39,158 nt of DNA, from contig CAZVXF010000013.1 in NCBI GenBank assembly GCA_964630875.1, positions 1 to 39,158 on the forward strand, written 5' to 3'. How positions within the stretch are numbered: the stretch's first letter is position 1; the number at the start of each line of letters is the position of its first letter. The notes beneath the pieces were generated by a model, which was given only the letters and a program-made list of their open reading frames with translations, was not told the DNA's origin and did not search any database. This DNA is from DAIDHZ01 sp035480255. GTDB taxonomy: Bacteria; Chlamydiota; Chlamydiia; Chlamydiales; SM23-39. Below are positions 31,047 through 39,158 of the stretch, piece by piece. A program made the position numbers and the translations under genes.

Positions 31047-31868
31047 ATGCCTAAGTTATTTCGACCCGTAACACCTGGACAAAGAAAGCTAGTACTTCCT
31101 GTCCATACAGAGTTAGATCCATCAGGTGCTCCAATTCCGAAGTCATTGCTTGTTTCAAAGCGACGAATCAACGGACGTAACCATAGCGGTCATATTACTT
31201 GTCGCCATAAAGGTGGCGGTCACAAAAAACAATTCCGCGTAATTGATTTTAAAAGAGATAAAGAAAACATTCCTGCGAAAGTGGCATCTGTTGAGTATGA
31301 TCCAAACCGATCTGCTTTAATTGCTCTGCTTCATTACAATGATGGGGAAAAGCGTTTTATTATCGCTCCTCAGAAAATTAAGGTAGGGGATGTTGTATCA
31401 ACCAGTGATGAGCCTCCATTTGCAATAGGAAATTGCATGAGACTCAAATTTATGCCACTAGGTTCTGTAATTCACAACATTGAGCTTGTTCCTGGAAAAG
31501 GTGCAAAACTTGTTCGATCAGCAGGTCTTTCTGCGCAGCTTCTTGCGAGAGCGGAAGGGTATGCGACCATTCGTATGCCATCAGGCGAAGTTCGAATGAT
31601 TAATGAAAATTGCAGAGCGACTTTTGGTTCTGTCTCTAATGCTGAGCACAATCTCCGCGTTATTGGCAAAGCGGGACGTAGCCGTTGGATGGGAATTCGT
31701 CCGACTGTTCGTGGTATTGCGATGAACCCGGTGGATCACCCACATGGTGGTGGTGAAGGCCGTGGTAAAGGAAATCACCCACAATCTCCATGGGCACAAT
31801 TTGCGAAAGGATTCAGAACCCGCAGCCCGAAAAAGACAAGAAAATGGATTGTAAAAGAGCGTAGATAG
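31047..31868 (+). CDS. rplB: 50S ribosomal protein L2
   Basis: L2 has 273 residues and is required for peptidyl transfer and subunit joining. SGHITCRHKGGGHKK near the N-terminus and NPVDHPHGGGEGRGKG near the C-terminus, including the conserved His, are diagnostic. GGAAGGTAAGGT lies upstream of the start. Confidence 0.97.
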   Translation: MPKLFRPVTPGQRKLVLPVHTELDPSGAPIPKSLLVSKRRINGRNHSGHITCRHKGGGHKKQFRVIDFKRDKENIPAKVASVEYDPNRSALIALLHYNDGEKRFIIAPQKIKVGDVVSTSDEPPFAIGNCMRLKFMPLGSVIHNIELVPGKGAKLVRSAGLSAQLLARAEGYATIRMPSGEVRMINENCRATFGSVSNAEHNLRVIGKAGRSRWMGIRPTVRGIAMNPVDHPHGGGEGRGKGNHPQSPWAQFAKGFRTRSPKKTRKWIVKERR

Positions 31869-31888
31869 GCGTTAGGAGACAAATAGGC

Positions 31889-32182
31889 ATGGCAAGATCA
31901 TTAAAAAAAGGTCCTTTTGTAGACCATCATTTGATGAAAAAAGTTGTAGACAGTGCGTCAGCAGGATCGAAAAAAACGATAAAGACTTGGTCTCGACGCT
32001 CAATGATTGTTCCAGACATGGTAGGTTGTACCTTTGATGTCCATAATGGAAAGAAATTTATCACCGTATACGTATCAGAAAATATGGTGGGACATCGCTT
32101 GGGAGAATTTTCACCAACTCGCACATTTAAAGGGCATCCTAAGAAATCAGCGGCACAAGCTGCACCTGGAGCCGGAGGATAA
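31889..32182 (+). CDS. rpsS: 30S ribosomal protein S19
   Basis: S19 has 97 residues and lies at the head of the small subunit with S13. ARSLKKGPFVDHHLMKKV and GHRLGEFSPTRTFKGH are invariant signatures. The C-terminal tail is Ala/Gly rich and a few residues longer than in Chlamydiaceae (about 88 as I recall). The start has GGAGACAAATAGGC upstream. Confidence 0.96.
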   Translation: MARSLKKGPFVDHHLMKKVVDSASAGSKKTIKTWSRRSMIVPDMVGCTFDVHNGKKFITVYVSENMVGHRLGEFSPTRTFKGHPKKSAAQAAPGAGG

Positions 32183-32184
32183 GA

Positions 32185-32529
32185 ATGGATACTGCTAAGG
32201 CGATTACAAAATACGTAAGAATTTCTCCGCGTAAAGCGAGATATGCAGCTGACCTAATTAGAGGGTTGACTGTAGAAAATGCAACATTGCAGCTTCTCTA
32301 TTCAAAAATCCGTGGCGGACGTCTTTTAAAGAAGACATTAGACAGCGCGGTTGCGAATGCGGAAACACAGCTCGATGCAAGACGTGAAGCATTGAAAGTT
32401 TTGGAAGTTAGAGTAGATCCAGGTCCTATTTTGCGTCGTGCGAAACCACGAAGCAGAGGATCTTCTGTTCCGGTCAATAAGCGGACAAGTCATTTCACAG
32501 TAGTAGTAATGAAGAGTGAGGCGGTTTAA
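32185..32529 (+). CDS. rplV: 50S ribosomal protein L22
   Basis: L22 has 114 residues and its loop lines the exit tunnel (macrolide site). KYVRISPRKARYAADLIRG and the loop VDPGPILRRAKPRSRGSS, followed by KRTSHFTVVV, are typical. It starts two bases after rpsS. Confidence 0.96.
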   Translation: MDTAKAITKYVRISPRKARYAADLIRGLTVENATLQLLYSKIRGGRLLKKTLDSAVANAETQLDARREALKVLEVRVDPGPILRRAKPRSRGSSVPVNKRTSHFTVVVMKSEAV

Positions 32530-32535
32530 AGAATT

Positions 32536-33198
32536 ATGGGACAAAAAGTATCACCAACAGGATTTAGACTCGTTCGACGTAAAAAGTGGCTCTCAATTTG
32601 GTTTGCGAACAAGCAGGAATTTGGAGACCTCATTGGCGAAGATAAGAAAATTCGTGAATTTTTAGTAACAAAGCCAGCGGCTCAAGGAGCTTCTCGCTTT
32701 CTCGTAAAAAGAATGAGCGGAAAGATTGAAGTCACAATTGCCACTGCAAGACCAGGGCTTGCAATTGGTAAAAAAGGGGCTGAAATCGATATCTTAAAAA
32801 ACGATTTGAGAAAATTAACTGGAAAAGAAGTTTGGGTAGAAGTCGAAGAAATTAAAAGACCCGACTTAGACGCGAAACTCGTTGCTGACGGAATTGCAAA
32901 GCAACTTGAGCGTAGAATTCCTTTCCGCAGAGTATTGAAAAAGGCTCTCCAAACTAGCATGGCAGCAGGTGCAGCAGGAATTAAAGTCCAAATCTCCGGC
33001 CGTATTGGCGGAGCTGAAATTGCTCGCGTTGAAGGCTATAAAGAAGGGAGAATCCCTCTACATACATTGAGAGCGGATATTGATTATGCACATGGAAGAG
33101 CTGAAACTACTTATGGATCTATTGGCGTAAAAGTCTGGATCAATAAGGGAGATGAAGTTCTCTCAAAAGCAAAACCGGCAATGGCAGTTGGGGGTTAA
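32536..33198 (+). CDS. rpsC: 30S ribosomal protein S3
   Basis: S3 has 220 residues and helps form the mRNA entry helicase. GQKVSPTGFRLVRRKKW starts it, the KH domain carries ARPGLAIGKKGAEID, and the C-terminal part has GRIGGAEIARVEGYKEG and HTLRADIDYA. It begins six bases after rplV. Confidence 0.97.
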   Translation: MGQKVSPTGFRLVRRKKWLSIWFANKQEFGDLIGEDKKIREFLVTKPAAQGASRFLVKRMSGKIEVTIATARPGLAIGKKGAEIDILKNDLRKLTGKEVWVEVEEIKRPDLDAKLVADGIAKQLERRIPFRRVLKKALQTSMAAGAAGIKVQISGRIGGAEIARVEGYKEGRIPLHTLRADIDYAHGRAETTYGSIGVKVWINKGDEVLSKAKPAMAVGG

Positions 33199-33204
33199 AG
33201 ATTT

Positions 33205-33624
33205 ATGGCAACTGGACCAAAGAGAACAAAATTTAGAAAACAGCAGAAGGGCCAAATGAAGGGTCTTGCGAAGGGCGGCAGCTTTGTCGAATTCGGAGAC
33301 TTTGGTATGCAAGCTCTCGACCGTACTTGGATCACAGCGCAACAAATTGAAGCATGTCGCGTAGCGATTACTCGATTTTTTAGTCGAAAAGGTCAAGTTT
33401 GGATTCGTATTTTTCCTGATAAACCGATTACAAAGAAACCAGCAGAAACGAGAATGGGTAAAGGAAAAGGCGGATTCGATCATTATGTAGCGACAATTCG
33501 TCCAGGAAGAATTCTGTTTGAAGTGAGTGGAGTCACTCGGCAAGAAGCGCAATCTGCGTTAAAACTCGCAGCAGCTAAATTGCCAATTCGAACAAAATTT
33601 GTTGACCGATTGGAAACAGTGTGA
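33205..33624 (+). CDS. rplP: 50S ribosomal protein L16
   Basis: L16 has 139 residues and contacts the A-site tRNA. TGPKRTKFRKQQKG, TRFFSRKGQVWIRIFPDKP and MGKGKGGFDHYVA are characteristic. The Arg-rich loop that binds 23S rRNA is intact. The start lies six bases after rpsC. Confidence 0.97.
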   Translation: MATGPKRTKFRKQQKGQMKGLAKGGSFVEFGDFGMQALDRTWITAQQIEACRVAITRFFSRKGQVWIRIFPDKPITKKPAETRMGKGKGGFDHYVATIRPGRILFEVSGVTRQEAQSALKLAAAKLPIRTKFVDRLETV

Positions 33625-33631
33625 GGAGATT

Positions 33632-33847
33632 ATGGCAAAAAAGAAAAAAATTGAACTAAAAGACCTTTCAGCTGTTGAGCTACAAGAGATGAGTCAGAAG
33701 CTTGCGCGTGAAGTATTCGATTTGCGCAATACCTTAGCGGTTCAGCGTAAACTCGAGAAACCTCATTTTCTCAAAGCGATGCGAAGACAAAGAGCTCGCG
33801 TATTAGGTCAGTTAACCAAAAAGCAGAACGAGGGTGTAGCTGTATGA
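33632..33847 (+). CDS. rpmC: 50S ribosomal protein L29
   Basis: L29 is a two-helix protein of 71 residues at the tunnel exit, and MRRQRARVLGQLTKKQ is the recognisable C-terminal half. I use ATG 33632 with GAGGAG just upstream; an earlier in-frame codon at 33599 lies inside rplP and gives an unsuitable N-terminus. Its TGA overlaps rpsQ by four bases. Confidence 0.94.
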   Translation: MAKKKKIELKDLSAVELQEMSQKLAREVFDLRNTLAVQRKLEKPHFLKAMRRQRARVLGQLTKKQNEGVAV

Positions 33848-34089
33848 CAGAGAGAAATAACCGAAAAGAGCTCGTTGGCGTCGTTATCTCCAACAAAATG
33901 GAAAAAACGGTCACAGTGAAAGTCTCTTACAAAATGAGACATCCCAAGTACCAAAAAGTAATTGAGAGATCAAATAAATACTATGCACACGATGAGTCTG
34001 ATGCTCTTGAAATCGGACAAAAGGTGCGCATGATGGAAACTCGCCCGCTTTCAAAATTAAAAAGATGGCGTGTGGTTGAGGCCCTTTAG
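33844..34089 (+). CDS. rpsQ: 30S ribosomal protein S17
   Basis: S17 is an OB-fold protein of 81 residues that binds the 5' domain of 16S rRNA. KELVGVVISNKMEKTVTVKV and the TRPLSKLKRWRVVE ending are typical. Its ATG overlaps the rpmC stop (ATGA), so the two are translationally coupled. Confidence 0.96.
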   Translation: MTERNNRKELVGVVISNKMEKTVTVKVSYKMRHPKYQKVIERSNKYYAHDESDALEIGQKVRMMETRPLSKLKRWRVVEAL

Positions 34090-34103
34090 AAGGAATAGTA
34101 CCT

Positions 34104-34475
34104 ATGATTCAACAAGAAACTGAACTAGAAGTCGCAGATAATTCCGGAGCTAAGCGCGTGAAGTGCTTTAAAGTTCTCGGAGGAACGCGCAAACGCTATG
34201 CCCGCGTTGGAGACATTATCGTATGTTCTATCAAAGAAGCGGATCCTAAAGCTGCCGTCAAAAAAGGCGAAGTAGTGAAAGCCGTAGTGGTACGTACAAA
34301 AACATTTATCAGCAGAAATGATGGATCGAAGCTCCGTTTCCACGACAATAGCTGCGTTCTGATCGATGATAAACTCAATCCTCGCGGTACCCGTATTTTT
34401 GGTCCTATTCCTCGCGAAGTGAGAGAGGCTGGATATGTTAAAATTAGTTCTTTAGCCCCAGAGGTGATTGGATGA
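34104..34475 (+). CDS. rplN: 50S ribosomal protein L14
   Basis: L14 has 123 residues and forms part of the subunit interface. IQQETELEVADNSGAKRV, VKKGEVVKAVVVRTK and GTRIFGPIPREVR are strong signatures. The stop overlaps rplX as ATGA. Confidence 0.97.
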   Translation: MIQQETELEVADNSGAKRVKCFKVLGGTRKRYARVGDIIVCSIKEADPKAAVKKGEVVKAVVVRTKTFISRNDGSKLRFHDNSCVLIDDKLNPRGTRIFGPIPREVREAGYVKISSLAPEVIG

Positions 34476-34801
34476 GCAAGTGGATTCGAAAAGGCGATAA
34501 AGTAATCGTCGTTGCAGGAAACAGCAAAGGAAAAACTGGAGAGGTGCTCTCCCGTAAAGATGACAGAGTCATCATCCAAGATGTGAACATGCGAAAAAAA
34601 CATTTGAAAAAAACTCAGGAAGCACCTGGTGGACGAATTATTGAAATGGAAATGCCCCTCCATATTTCGAATGTTCGTCTTTGTGACAAGGAAGGAAATC
34701 CCTTAAAAGTACGTAATCGTACGAATCAAGAAGGACTCCGCGAATTGGTTTACGGAAAAACAGGTACTGAAACTGTATACCGATCAGTAAAAAAGGGTTA
34801 A
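34472..34801 (+). CDS. rplX: 50S ribosomal protein L24
   Basis: L24 is an early-assembly protein of 109 residues. The KOW motif is IRKGDKVIVVAGNSKGKTGE, followed by VNMRKKHLKKTQEAPGG. The start overlaps rplN by four bases. It precedes rplE by nine bases. Confidence 0.96.
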   Translation: MSKWIRKGDKVIVVAGNSKGKTGEVLSRKDDRVIIQDVNMRKKHLKKTQEAPGGRIIEMEMPLHISNVRLCDKEGNPLKVRNRTNQEGLRELVYGKTGTETVYRSVKKG

Positions 34802-34810
34802 GGCTAGAGT

Positions 34811-35359
34811 ATGTCAAGATTGCATAAAAGATTTAAAGAAGAAATTGTCCCGGAATTGAAGGCAAGACATCCAGACCGTAGCCCAATGGCCCTCCCTGTG
34901 ATGAAAAAAATTGTGATCAGCATGGGTCTTGCGGATGCTTTGAAGGATAAAAATGCGTTGCAAGAACATAGCGACGAATTGAAACTGTTATCCGGTCAAA
35001 AACCAGTAGTTACGCGTTCAAAGAAAGCGATTTCCAATTTCAAACTCAGAGAAGACCAACCGATTGGATTGATGGTCACTCTGCGTGGAAAAAGAATGTA
35101 TGATTTTTTAGACCGTTTCTGTCATATTGTATCACCTAGAATTCACGACTTTCGTGGATTTGGAAGAAAAGGCGATGGCAGAGGAAACTACAGTTTTGGT
35201 TTGAATGATCAACAAGTATTCCCAGAGATTAACTTGGATAAAGTGAAAAGAGCGCAGGGGATGAACATTACAGTTGTGACAACCGCGAATAACGATGATG
35301 ACTGTGTGGAATTGCTCACTCTTTTAGGCTTCCCTTTTAAAGAAATTTCTCAAAAGTAA
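34811..35359 (+). CDS. rplE: 50S ribosomal protein L5
   Basis: L5 binds 5S rRNA and bridges to S13. It has 182 residues, with QKPVVTRSKKAISNFKLRE and IHDFRGFGRKGDGRGNYSFG as signatures. rpsN (S14), which follows rplE in E. coli, is not here. The next gene is rpsH, nine bases downstream. Confidence 0.97.
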   Translation: MSRLHKRFKEEIVPELKARHPDRSPMALPVMKKIVISMGLADALKDKNALQEHSDELKLLSGQKPVVTRSKKAISNFKLREDQPIGLMVTLRGKRMYDFLDRFCHIVSPRIHDFRGFGRKGDGRGNYSFGLNDQQVFPEINLDKVKRAQGMNITVVTTANNDDDCVELLTLLGFPFKEISQK

Positions 35360-35368
35360 GGTAAAATA

Positions 35369-35761
35369 ATGTCTTTTAACGATCCAATCGCAGAGCTCTT
35401 AACAAAAATTCGCAATGCGAAAGATGCACAGCATCGATTTGTTGATTTAGGAACGAGCAAAATGAAGGTAAAAATTCTAGAGCTCCTTAAAAATCATGGT
35501 TTTATCGAGAATTTTCTTGTGAATGAACAACAGCATAAAATGCGCGTTTTCCTTCGTTACACGAAAGAAAGAGGATCTGTCATTATGGATCTAAAAAGAA
35601 TCTCAAAGAACGGATGCCGTCGTTATTTAGGGTATTCTGAAATTCCTCGCGTATTAAACGGGATGGGAATCGCCATTATGAGTACATCACAAGGTGTGAT
35701 GGATGGTGAAAGTGCAAGAAATTTGAAGTTGGGCGGAGAAATTCTCTGCACCGTTTGGTAA
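35369..35761 (+). CDS. rpsH: 30S ribosomal protein S8
   Basis: S8 binds the central domain of 16S rRNA and in E. coli represses the spc operon. It has 130 residues. NDPIAELLTKIRNAK at the start and GIAIMSTSQGVMDGESAR at the end match the family. Confidence 0.97.
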   Translation: MSFNDPIAELLTKIRNAKDAQHRFVDLGTSKMKVKILELLKNHGFIENFLVNEQQHKMRVFLRYTKERGSVIMDLKRISKNGCRRYLGYSEIPRVLNGMGIAIMSTSQGVMDGESARNLKLGGEILCTVW

Positions 35762-35777
35762 TATTTAAGGGATAGAT

Positions 35778-36326
35778 ATGTCGAGACTAGGAAAAACACC
35801 CGTTTCTCTTCCAAAAGGAGTTGAAGTAAAGGCCTCTCCTTCAGGAAAACTAGAAGTGAAAGGACCAAAAGGAAGCTTACACTTACAACTTCCAAACGGT
35901 TTAAAGTTAACAATTGAAGATGCGGCAATTAGCATTGAGCGTGATGAGAAAGTTTGCGGAGATAGCGCTACGCATGGTTTATACAGATCTCTTGTAAAGA
36001 ATGCGATTGTTGGTGTGTGTGAAGGATATTCTGTAGAACTCACTCTCATCGGCGTTGGATACAGAGCAAACGTACAGGGAGACAAGTTAGATCTGCAAGT
36101 GGGTTTCTCTCATCCAACAGCAGTTGCTATTCCAAAAGAATTGAAGGTAGCTGTGGACAAAGGAACTTCAATTATCATTCAAGGAATTGATAAACAAATT
36201 GTTGGACAGTTTGCAGCTGACGTTCGCGCAGTGAAACCGCCAGAGCCTTACAAGGGAAAGGGGATTCGTTATAAAGACGAGTACGTCCGTAAGAAAGAAG
36301 GCAAGGCAGCTAAAGGTAAGGCTTAA
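35778..36326 (+). CDS. rplF: 50S ribosomal protein L6
   Basis: L6 has 182 residues and lies near the GTPase centre. SRLGKTPVSLPKGVEV opens it, and the C-terminal PPEPYKGKGIRYKDEYVRKKE is the most conserved part. It lies 16 bases after rpsH. Confidence 0.97.
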   Translation: MSRLGKTPVSLPKGVEVKASPSGKLEVKGPKGSLHLQLPNGLKLTIEDAAISIERDEKVCGDSATHGLYRSLVKNAIVGVCEGYSVELTLIGVGYRANVQGDKLDLQVGFSHPTAVAIPKELKVAVDKGTSIIIQGIDKQIVGQFAADVRAVKPPEPYKGKGIRYKDEYVRKKEGKAAKGKA

Positions 36327-36328
36327 AA

Positions 36329-36700
36329 ATGGACAATTCTAAAACAAGACGTTTAAGAGCACGTAAAAATCGTGTTTTTCGAGTGCGAAAAAAACTTCGC
36401 GGCACTGATGTTCGACCTAGACTCACAGTCGCAAAGAGCAATAAACATATTTATGCTCAAATTATTGATGATGAAGCTGGGATAACACTTGCTGGCATTG
36501 GTACGCTCTCGAAAGAGAATCAGAATACTGAACACAATGGCAAGTCAAAAGCTGCAGCACGATACATCGGCAAACAGATTGCAGAGCTTGCTAAGAAAAA
36601 AAATATTGAGACTGTGATTTTTGATCGCGGTCGGTTTAAGTTTCATGGAGTGGTCGCGGAGTTAGCTGAAGGCGCACGCGAAGCAGGATTACGTTTCTAG
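36329..36700 (+). CDS. rplR: 50S ribosomal protein L18
   Basis: L18 binds 5S rRNA with L5. It has 123 residues: a basic N-terminus (RRLRARKNRVFRVRKKL), the segment about RPRLTVAKSNKHIYAQIID and VIFDRGRFKFHGVVAELAEG. It begins two bases after rplF. Confidence 0.97.
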   Translation: MDNSKTRRLRARKNRVFRVRKKLRGTDVRPRLTVAKSNKHIYAQIIDDEAGITLAGIGTLSKENQNTEHNGKSKAAARYIGKQIAELAKKKNIETVIFDRGRFKFHGVVAELAEGAREAGLRF

Positions 36701-36713
36701 GAAGAAGGAAAAT

Positions 36714-37214
36714 ATGGCAAAAGGTCCTCAAAAAAGACGACAAGAAGATTTTGGAACTGAATTCGAGGAGAAGGTTCTTTATATCAATCGCTGCTCTAAA
36801 GTAGTTAAAGGCGGCCGTAAATTTAGTTTTTCGGCGCTCATTCTTGTAGGAGACGGTCAAGGTCATGTAGGATATGGATTTGCGAAAGCAAACGAAGTAT
36901 CTGATGCGATTCGTAAAGGATCGGAAGCTGCTCGCAAAAACATTTTTGAAATCGAGATGGAAGGAACTAGCATTCCTCACGAAGCTCGGGTTGTTTGGGA
37001 CGGTGCCGAAGTTTTATTAAAACCAGCACCTGCTGGGACAGGCGTTGTTGCTGGATCCAAAGTCCGCTCTGTTCTTGAACTCGCAGGGGTGAAAGACGTG
37101 ATTGCGAAGAACCTCGGTTCAACAAGCCCTATTAATCAAGTGAAAGCGACATTCAGAGCTCTATTGCAAATGAAAAATCGTCAAAAATATTTCACAGAGC
37201 GCGGAAGAGGATAA
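36714..37214 (+). CDS. rpsE: 30S ribosomal protein S5
   Basis: S5 shapes the mRNA entry site and affects decoding accuracy. The protein has 166 residues with RCSKVVKGGRKFSFSALILV and GDGQGHVGYGFAKANEV, then the RNA-binding C-terminal lobe. rplO follows at once. rpmD (L30), normally between them, is absent, as I recall for other Chlamydiae. Confidence 0.97.
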   Translation: MAKGPQKRRQEDFGTEFEEKVLYINRCSKVVKGGRKFSFSALILVGDGQGHVGYGFAKANEVSDAIRKGSEAARKNIFEIEMEGTSIPHEARVVWDGAEVLLKPAPAGTGVVAGSKVRSVLELAGVKDVIAKNLGSTSPINQVKATFRALLQMKNRQKYFTERGRG

Positions 37215-37215
37215 T

Positions 37216-37668
37216 ATGTTTGACTTATCAAATTTAAAAGATACATCAAGACCTGTACAATCAAGACGTAGAGTTGGACGTGGAACAGGATCAAAGCGCG
37301 GTAAAACATCTGGCCGCGGTGGAAAAGGGGATAGCGCACGTCAAGGTTATTGCAAGCGCTTCGGCTATGAAGGCGGTCAAGTGCCTTTATACAGAAAGCT
37401 TCCAATTCGTGGCTTCACGAGAGGAACTTTCGTAAAACCATCAGTGGCAATTTCGTTAACGACTCTTGATGATTATTTTCAAGATGGGGAAACAGTCAAT
37501 CTCGCAACATTGCGCGAAAAGAAAATGATTCCTCGAAGACTACCGGGCGGAGTCAAAATTCTAGCCGGGAAATTGACCAAAAAAATTACGATTGAAGCGC
37601 GCGGATTTTCAGCTTCAGCAATTGCTACACTTGAGAAAGAAAATATCCAGCATACCATTATTTCCTAG
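37216..37668 (+). CDS. rplO: 50S ribosomal protein L15
   Basis: L15 has 150 residues. SRRRVGRGTGSKRGKTSGRG and GGQVPLYRKLPIRGFTR are family signatures. It starts one base after rpsE and ends six bases before secY, the usual end of the spc block. Confidence 0.96.
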   Translation: MFDLSNLKDTSRPVQSRRRVGRGTGSKRGKTSGRGGKGDSARQGYCKRFGYEGGQVPLYRKLPIRGFTRGTFVKPSVAISLTTLDDYFQDGETVNLATLREKKMIPRRLPGGVKILAGKLTKKITIEARGFSASAIATLEKENIQHTIIS

Positions 37669-37674
37669 GAGCTT

Positions 37675-39045
37675 ATGGTTGAGTCGATTCGACGAATTTT
37701 TGGGATACCTGAACTGAGAGTAAAGATAGTCTATACTCTGGCCCTGCTAGCGGTTTGCAGAATCGGCGCATATATTTCCGTACCTGGAATTAATGCGGAA
37801 GTTGCAATTAGCCTATTTAAATATGCGACAGGGGGAGGTCAAAACCTTTTCCAGCTCGTTGATATTTTCTCAGGAGGCGCTTTTGCAAAAATGACTGTTT
37901 TTGCACTCAGCGTAATGCCATACATTCAGGCATCCATCGTTCTTCAGTTGCTCATTGCGCTCATTCCGTCTTTGCAAAGAGAAATTCGGGAAAGCCCAGA
38001 TCAAGGAAAGCGCAAACTGTCTAAATGGACACGTTTGGCAACGCTTGTTTTTGCGCTCATTCAATCAGGGCTGTTTGCCAAATATGCAATGAGAATGAAC
38101 ACAGCAAGCCCTGGAATTATTGTTCCTGAATTATTAGATGTCCAAATGTTTGGATTTTCTTGGCTCTTTTATCTTACTGTGATGATCACAATGACTGCCG
38201 GATCTCTCTTGCTCATGTGGATTGGCGAGCAGATCACTGAAAAGGGTGTAGGAAACGGAATCAGTCTCATTATCGCACTCGGAATTCTTTCTTCTCTTCC
38301 ATCCACAATTGGATCGATCATTCAACAATTGAATTTAGGATCTCAAGAAATAGGGCAACTCAGCTTTGCAACTTTAATTGTATTGTGTGCATTATTTGTG
38401 CTCATTACAATTGGCACAATCTTGATCATTCAAGGCCAAAGACGAATTCCTTTACAATATGCAAGAAGAATTGTAGGAAGACATGAAGTCCAGGGCGGAA
38501 ACTCTCATATACCACTCAAATTAAATTATGCAGGTGTAATTCCTGTGATCTTTGCGTCAGCATTCTTAATGTTTCCAGCAACCATTGGACAGTTTATTGG
38601 TAAGGGAACATGGCTTGGCCAATTATCTAATTATCTATCTCCGGGATCTTGGGTATATTTATCGATTTACGTGCTGTTAATTCTTTTCTTTACCTATTTT
38701 TGGACAGCTACCCAATTTAAACCAGAACAGATTGCTTCAGACATGAAGAAGAATGGAGCCTTTGTACCAGGAATACGGCAAGGGAAGCCAACACAGCAAT
38801 TTCTAGAGTCAACTATGAGCCGTATCACACTATCGGGTGCAGTATTTTTGGCGATCATCGCAATATTGCCCACTTTAGTGGGAAAGCTAATGGGAGTGGA
38901 TGCAAGTATCAGCCAATTTTTTGGAGGAACTTCACTCTTGATTCTTGTTGGTGTTATTTTAGATACAACAAAACAGATTGAGTCTCATCTACTTATGAAG
39001 AGATATGAAGGCTTTATGACCAAGGGGCGTCTCCGCGGTCGATAA
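37675..39045 (+). CDS. secY: SecY, protein-conducting channel subunit of the Sec translocon
   Basis: SecY is the pore of the inner-membrane Sec translocase, through which signal-peptide proteins such as the island enzymes and Tsp would pass. The protein of 456 residues has about ten membrane helices. RIGAYISVPGIN, VMPYIQASIVLQLL, GNGISLIIALGI, RRIPLQYARRIVG and QFKPEQIASDMKKNGAFVPGIR mark it clearly. It is the orthologue of CT510, followed by rpsM (CT509). Confidence 0.97.
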   Translation: MVESIRRIFGIPELRVKIVYTLALLAVCRIGAYISVPGINAEVAISLFKYATGGGQNLFQLVDIFSGGAFAKMTVFALSVMPYIQASIVLQLLIALIPSLQREIRESPDQGKRKLSKWTRLATLVFALIQSGLFAKYAMRMNTASPGIIVPELLDVQMFGFSWLFYLTVMITMTAGSLLLMWIGEQITEKGVGNGISLIIALGILSSLPSTIGSIIQQLNLGSQEIGQLSFATLIVLCALFVLITIGTILIIQGQRRIPLQYARRIVGRHEVQGGNSHIPLKLNYAGVIPVIFASAFLMFPATIGQFIGKGTWLGQLSNYLSPGSWVYLSIYVLLILFFTYFWTATQFKPEQIASDMKKNGAFVPGIRQGKPTQQFLESTMSRITLSGAVFLAIIAILPTLVGKLMGVDASISQFFGGTSLLILVGVILDTTKQIESHLLMKRYEGFMTKGRLRGR

Positions 39046-39049
39046 GTCA

Positions 39050-39078
39050 TTGTAATTTAACTATTCGTGTGTTATTTT
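39050..39078 (+). promoter_or_regulatory. Possible promoter before rpsM
   Basis: TTGTAA at 39050-39055 and TATTTT at 39073-39078 are 17 bases apart, each with four of six consensus positions. The region is AT-rich, so chance occurrence is likely. It would let rpsM and the alpha-type genes be expressed apart from secY. Confidence 0.3.
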
Positions 39079-39102
39079 TTTACGTAAGGATTTTGAAAAA
39101 TT

Positions 39103-39158
39103 ATGCCTAGAGTGATAGGAATTGATATTCCAGACAACAAACGCCTCGAAGTGAGCCT
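39103..39158 (+). CDS. rpsM: 30S ribosomal protein S13, N-terminal fragment cut by the window edge
   Basis: The last 56 bases read MPRVIGIDIPDNKRLEVS, the start of S13, which contacts tRNA and L5 at the head of the small subunit. The order secY-rpsM, with no rpmJ or adk between, is the chlamydial one. TAAGGA lies upstream of the ATG. Confidence 0.92.
   Translation, partial: MPRVIGIDIPDNKRLEVS

Noticed and set aside
34196..34663. Minus-strand frame of 155 codons opposite rplN/rplX
   Set aside because: It is opposite two well-established ribosomal protein genes and has no family signature; a shadow frame.
1..39158. CRISPR arrays, tRNA or rRNA genes, insertion sequences and attachment sites
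   Set aside because: I scanned the intergenic gaps for regularly spaced repeats, tRNA T-loop patterns, transposase-like products and terminal inverted repeats and found none. The island edges show no tRNA or integrase.

Overview
The window comes from a member of the Chlamydiae, most likely an environmental (amoeba- or animal-associated) lineage rather than a classical Chlamydiaceae species. The evidence is an unmistakable Euo late-gene repressor, a Tsp protease with the chlamydial Ser-Lys-Gln spacing, a MurA with Asp in place of the catalytic Cys, a truncated CysJ, and the gene order lnt-lpxC-fabZ-lpxA-fmt-(Inc-like)-rplC...secY-rpsM, which is the order I know from Chlamydia trachomatis (CT534 down to CT509). 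The rpsJ, rpsN, rpmD and rpmJ genes are missing from the S10-spc cluster. The omcA/omcB block that lies between tsp and gltX in Chlamydiaceae is also absent.

Layout. 1-8.3 kb: euo (minus) diverges from tsp-gltX. A small lipoprotein candidate lies antisense to the gltX 3' end. Then come cysJ-like and ispF (convergent), a membrane-anchored kinase-like gene broken by a one-base frameshift, and murA. 8.3-9.3 kb: epmB, with an almost leaderless promoter. 9.6-18.2 kb: an accessory island of nine genes for sugar and methyl transfer (three Methyltransf_24-like proteins, a two-domain FkbM-type protein, a GT-A-like protein, a DUF1796 protein, GT90, a TPR plus GH130-like protein and GT92). Eight of the nine begin with a Sec signal peptide. 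One is thrown out of frame at a T10/T7 tract inside its signal peptide. 18.2-22.5 kb (minus): a Na+/H+ antiporter-like protein and an rsmB-surA-like-rsmA operon. 22.5-27.7 kb: doxX-lnt, lpxC-fabZ-lpxA-fmt, i.e. lipoprotein maturation, lipid A synthesis and initiator-tRNA formylation. 27.8-29.2 kb: an inclusion-membrane-protein candidate in the Cap1 (CT529) position and an SLBB-domain membrane protein. 29.2-39.2 kb: a promoter, a structured leader and the ribosomal protein cluster through secY and the start of rpsM.

How the parts work together. Most of the window is envelope and translation housekeeping. The unusual part is the 9.6-18.2 kb island. Its enzyme families normally act in the cytoplasm, but almost all of them here carry export signals, so they look like a toolkit that decorates something outside the inner membrane: the envelope, the inclusion or a host target. 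The poly-T tract could make one component phase-variable. All functional statements are read from sequence motifs and family memory; no database search was run.
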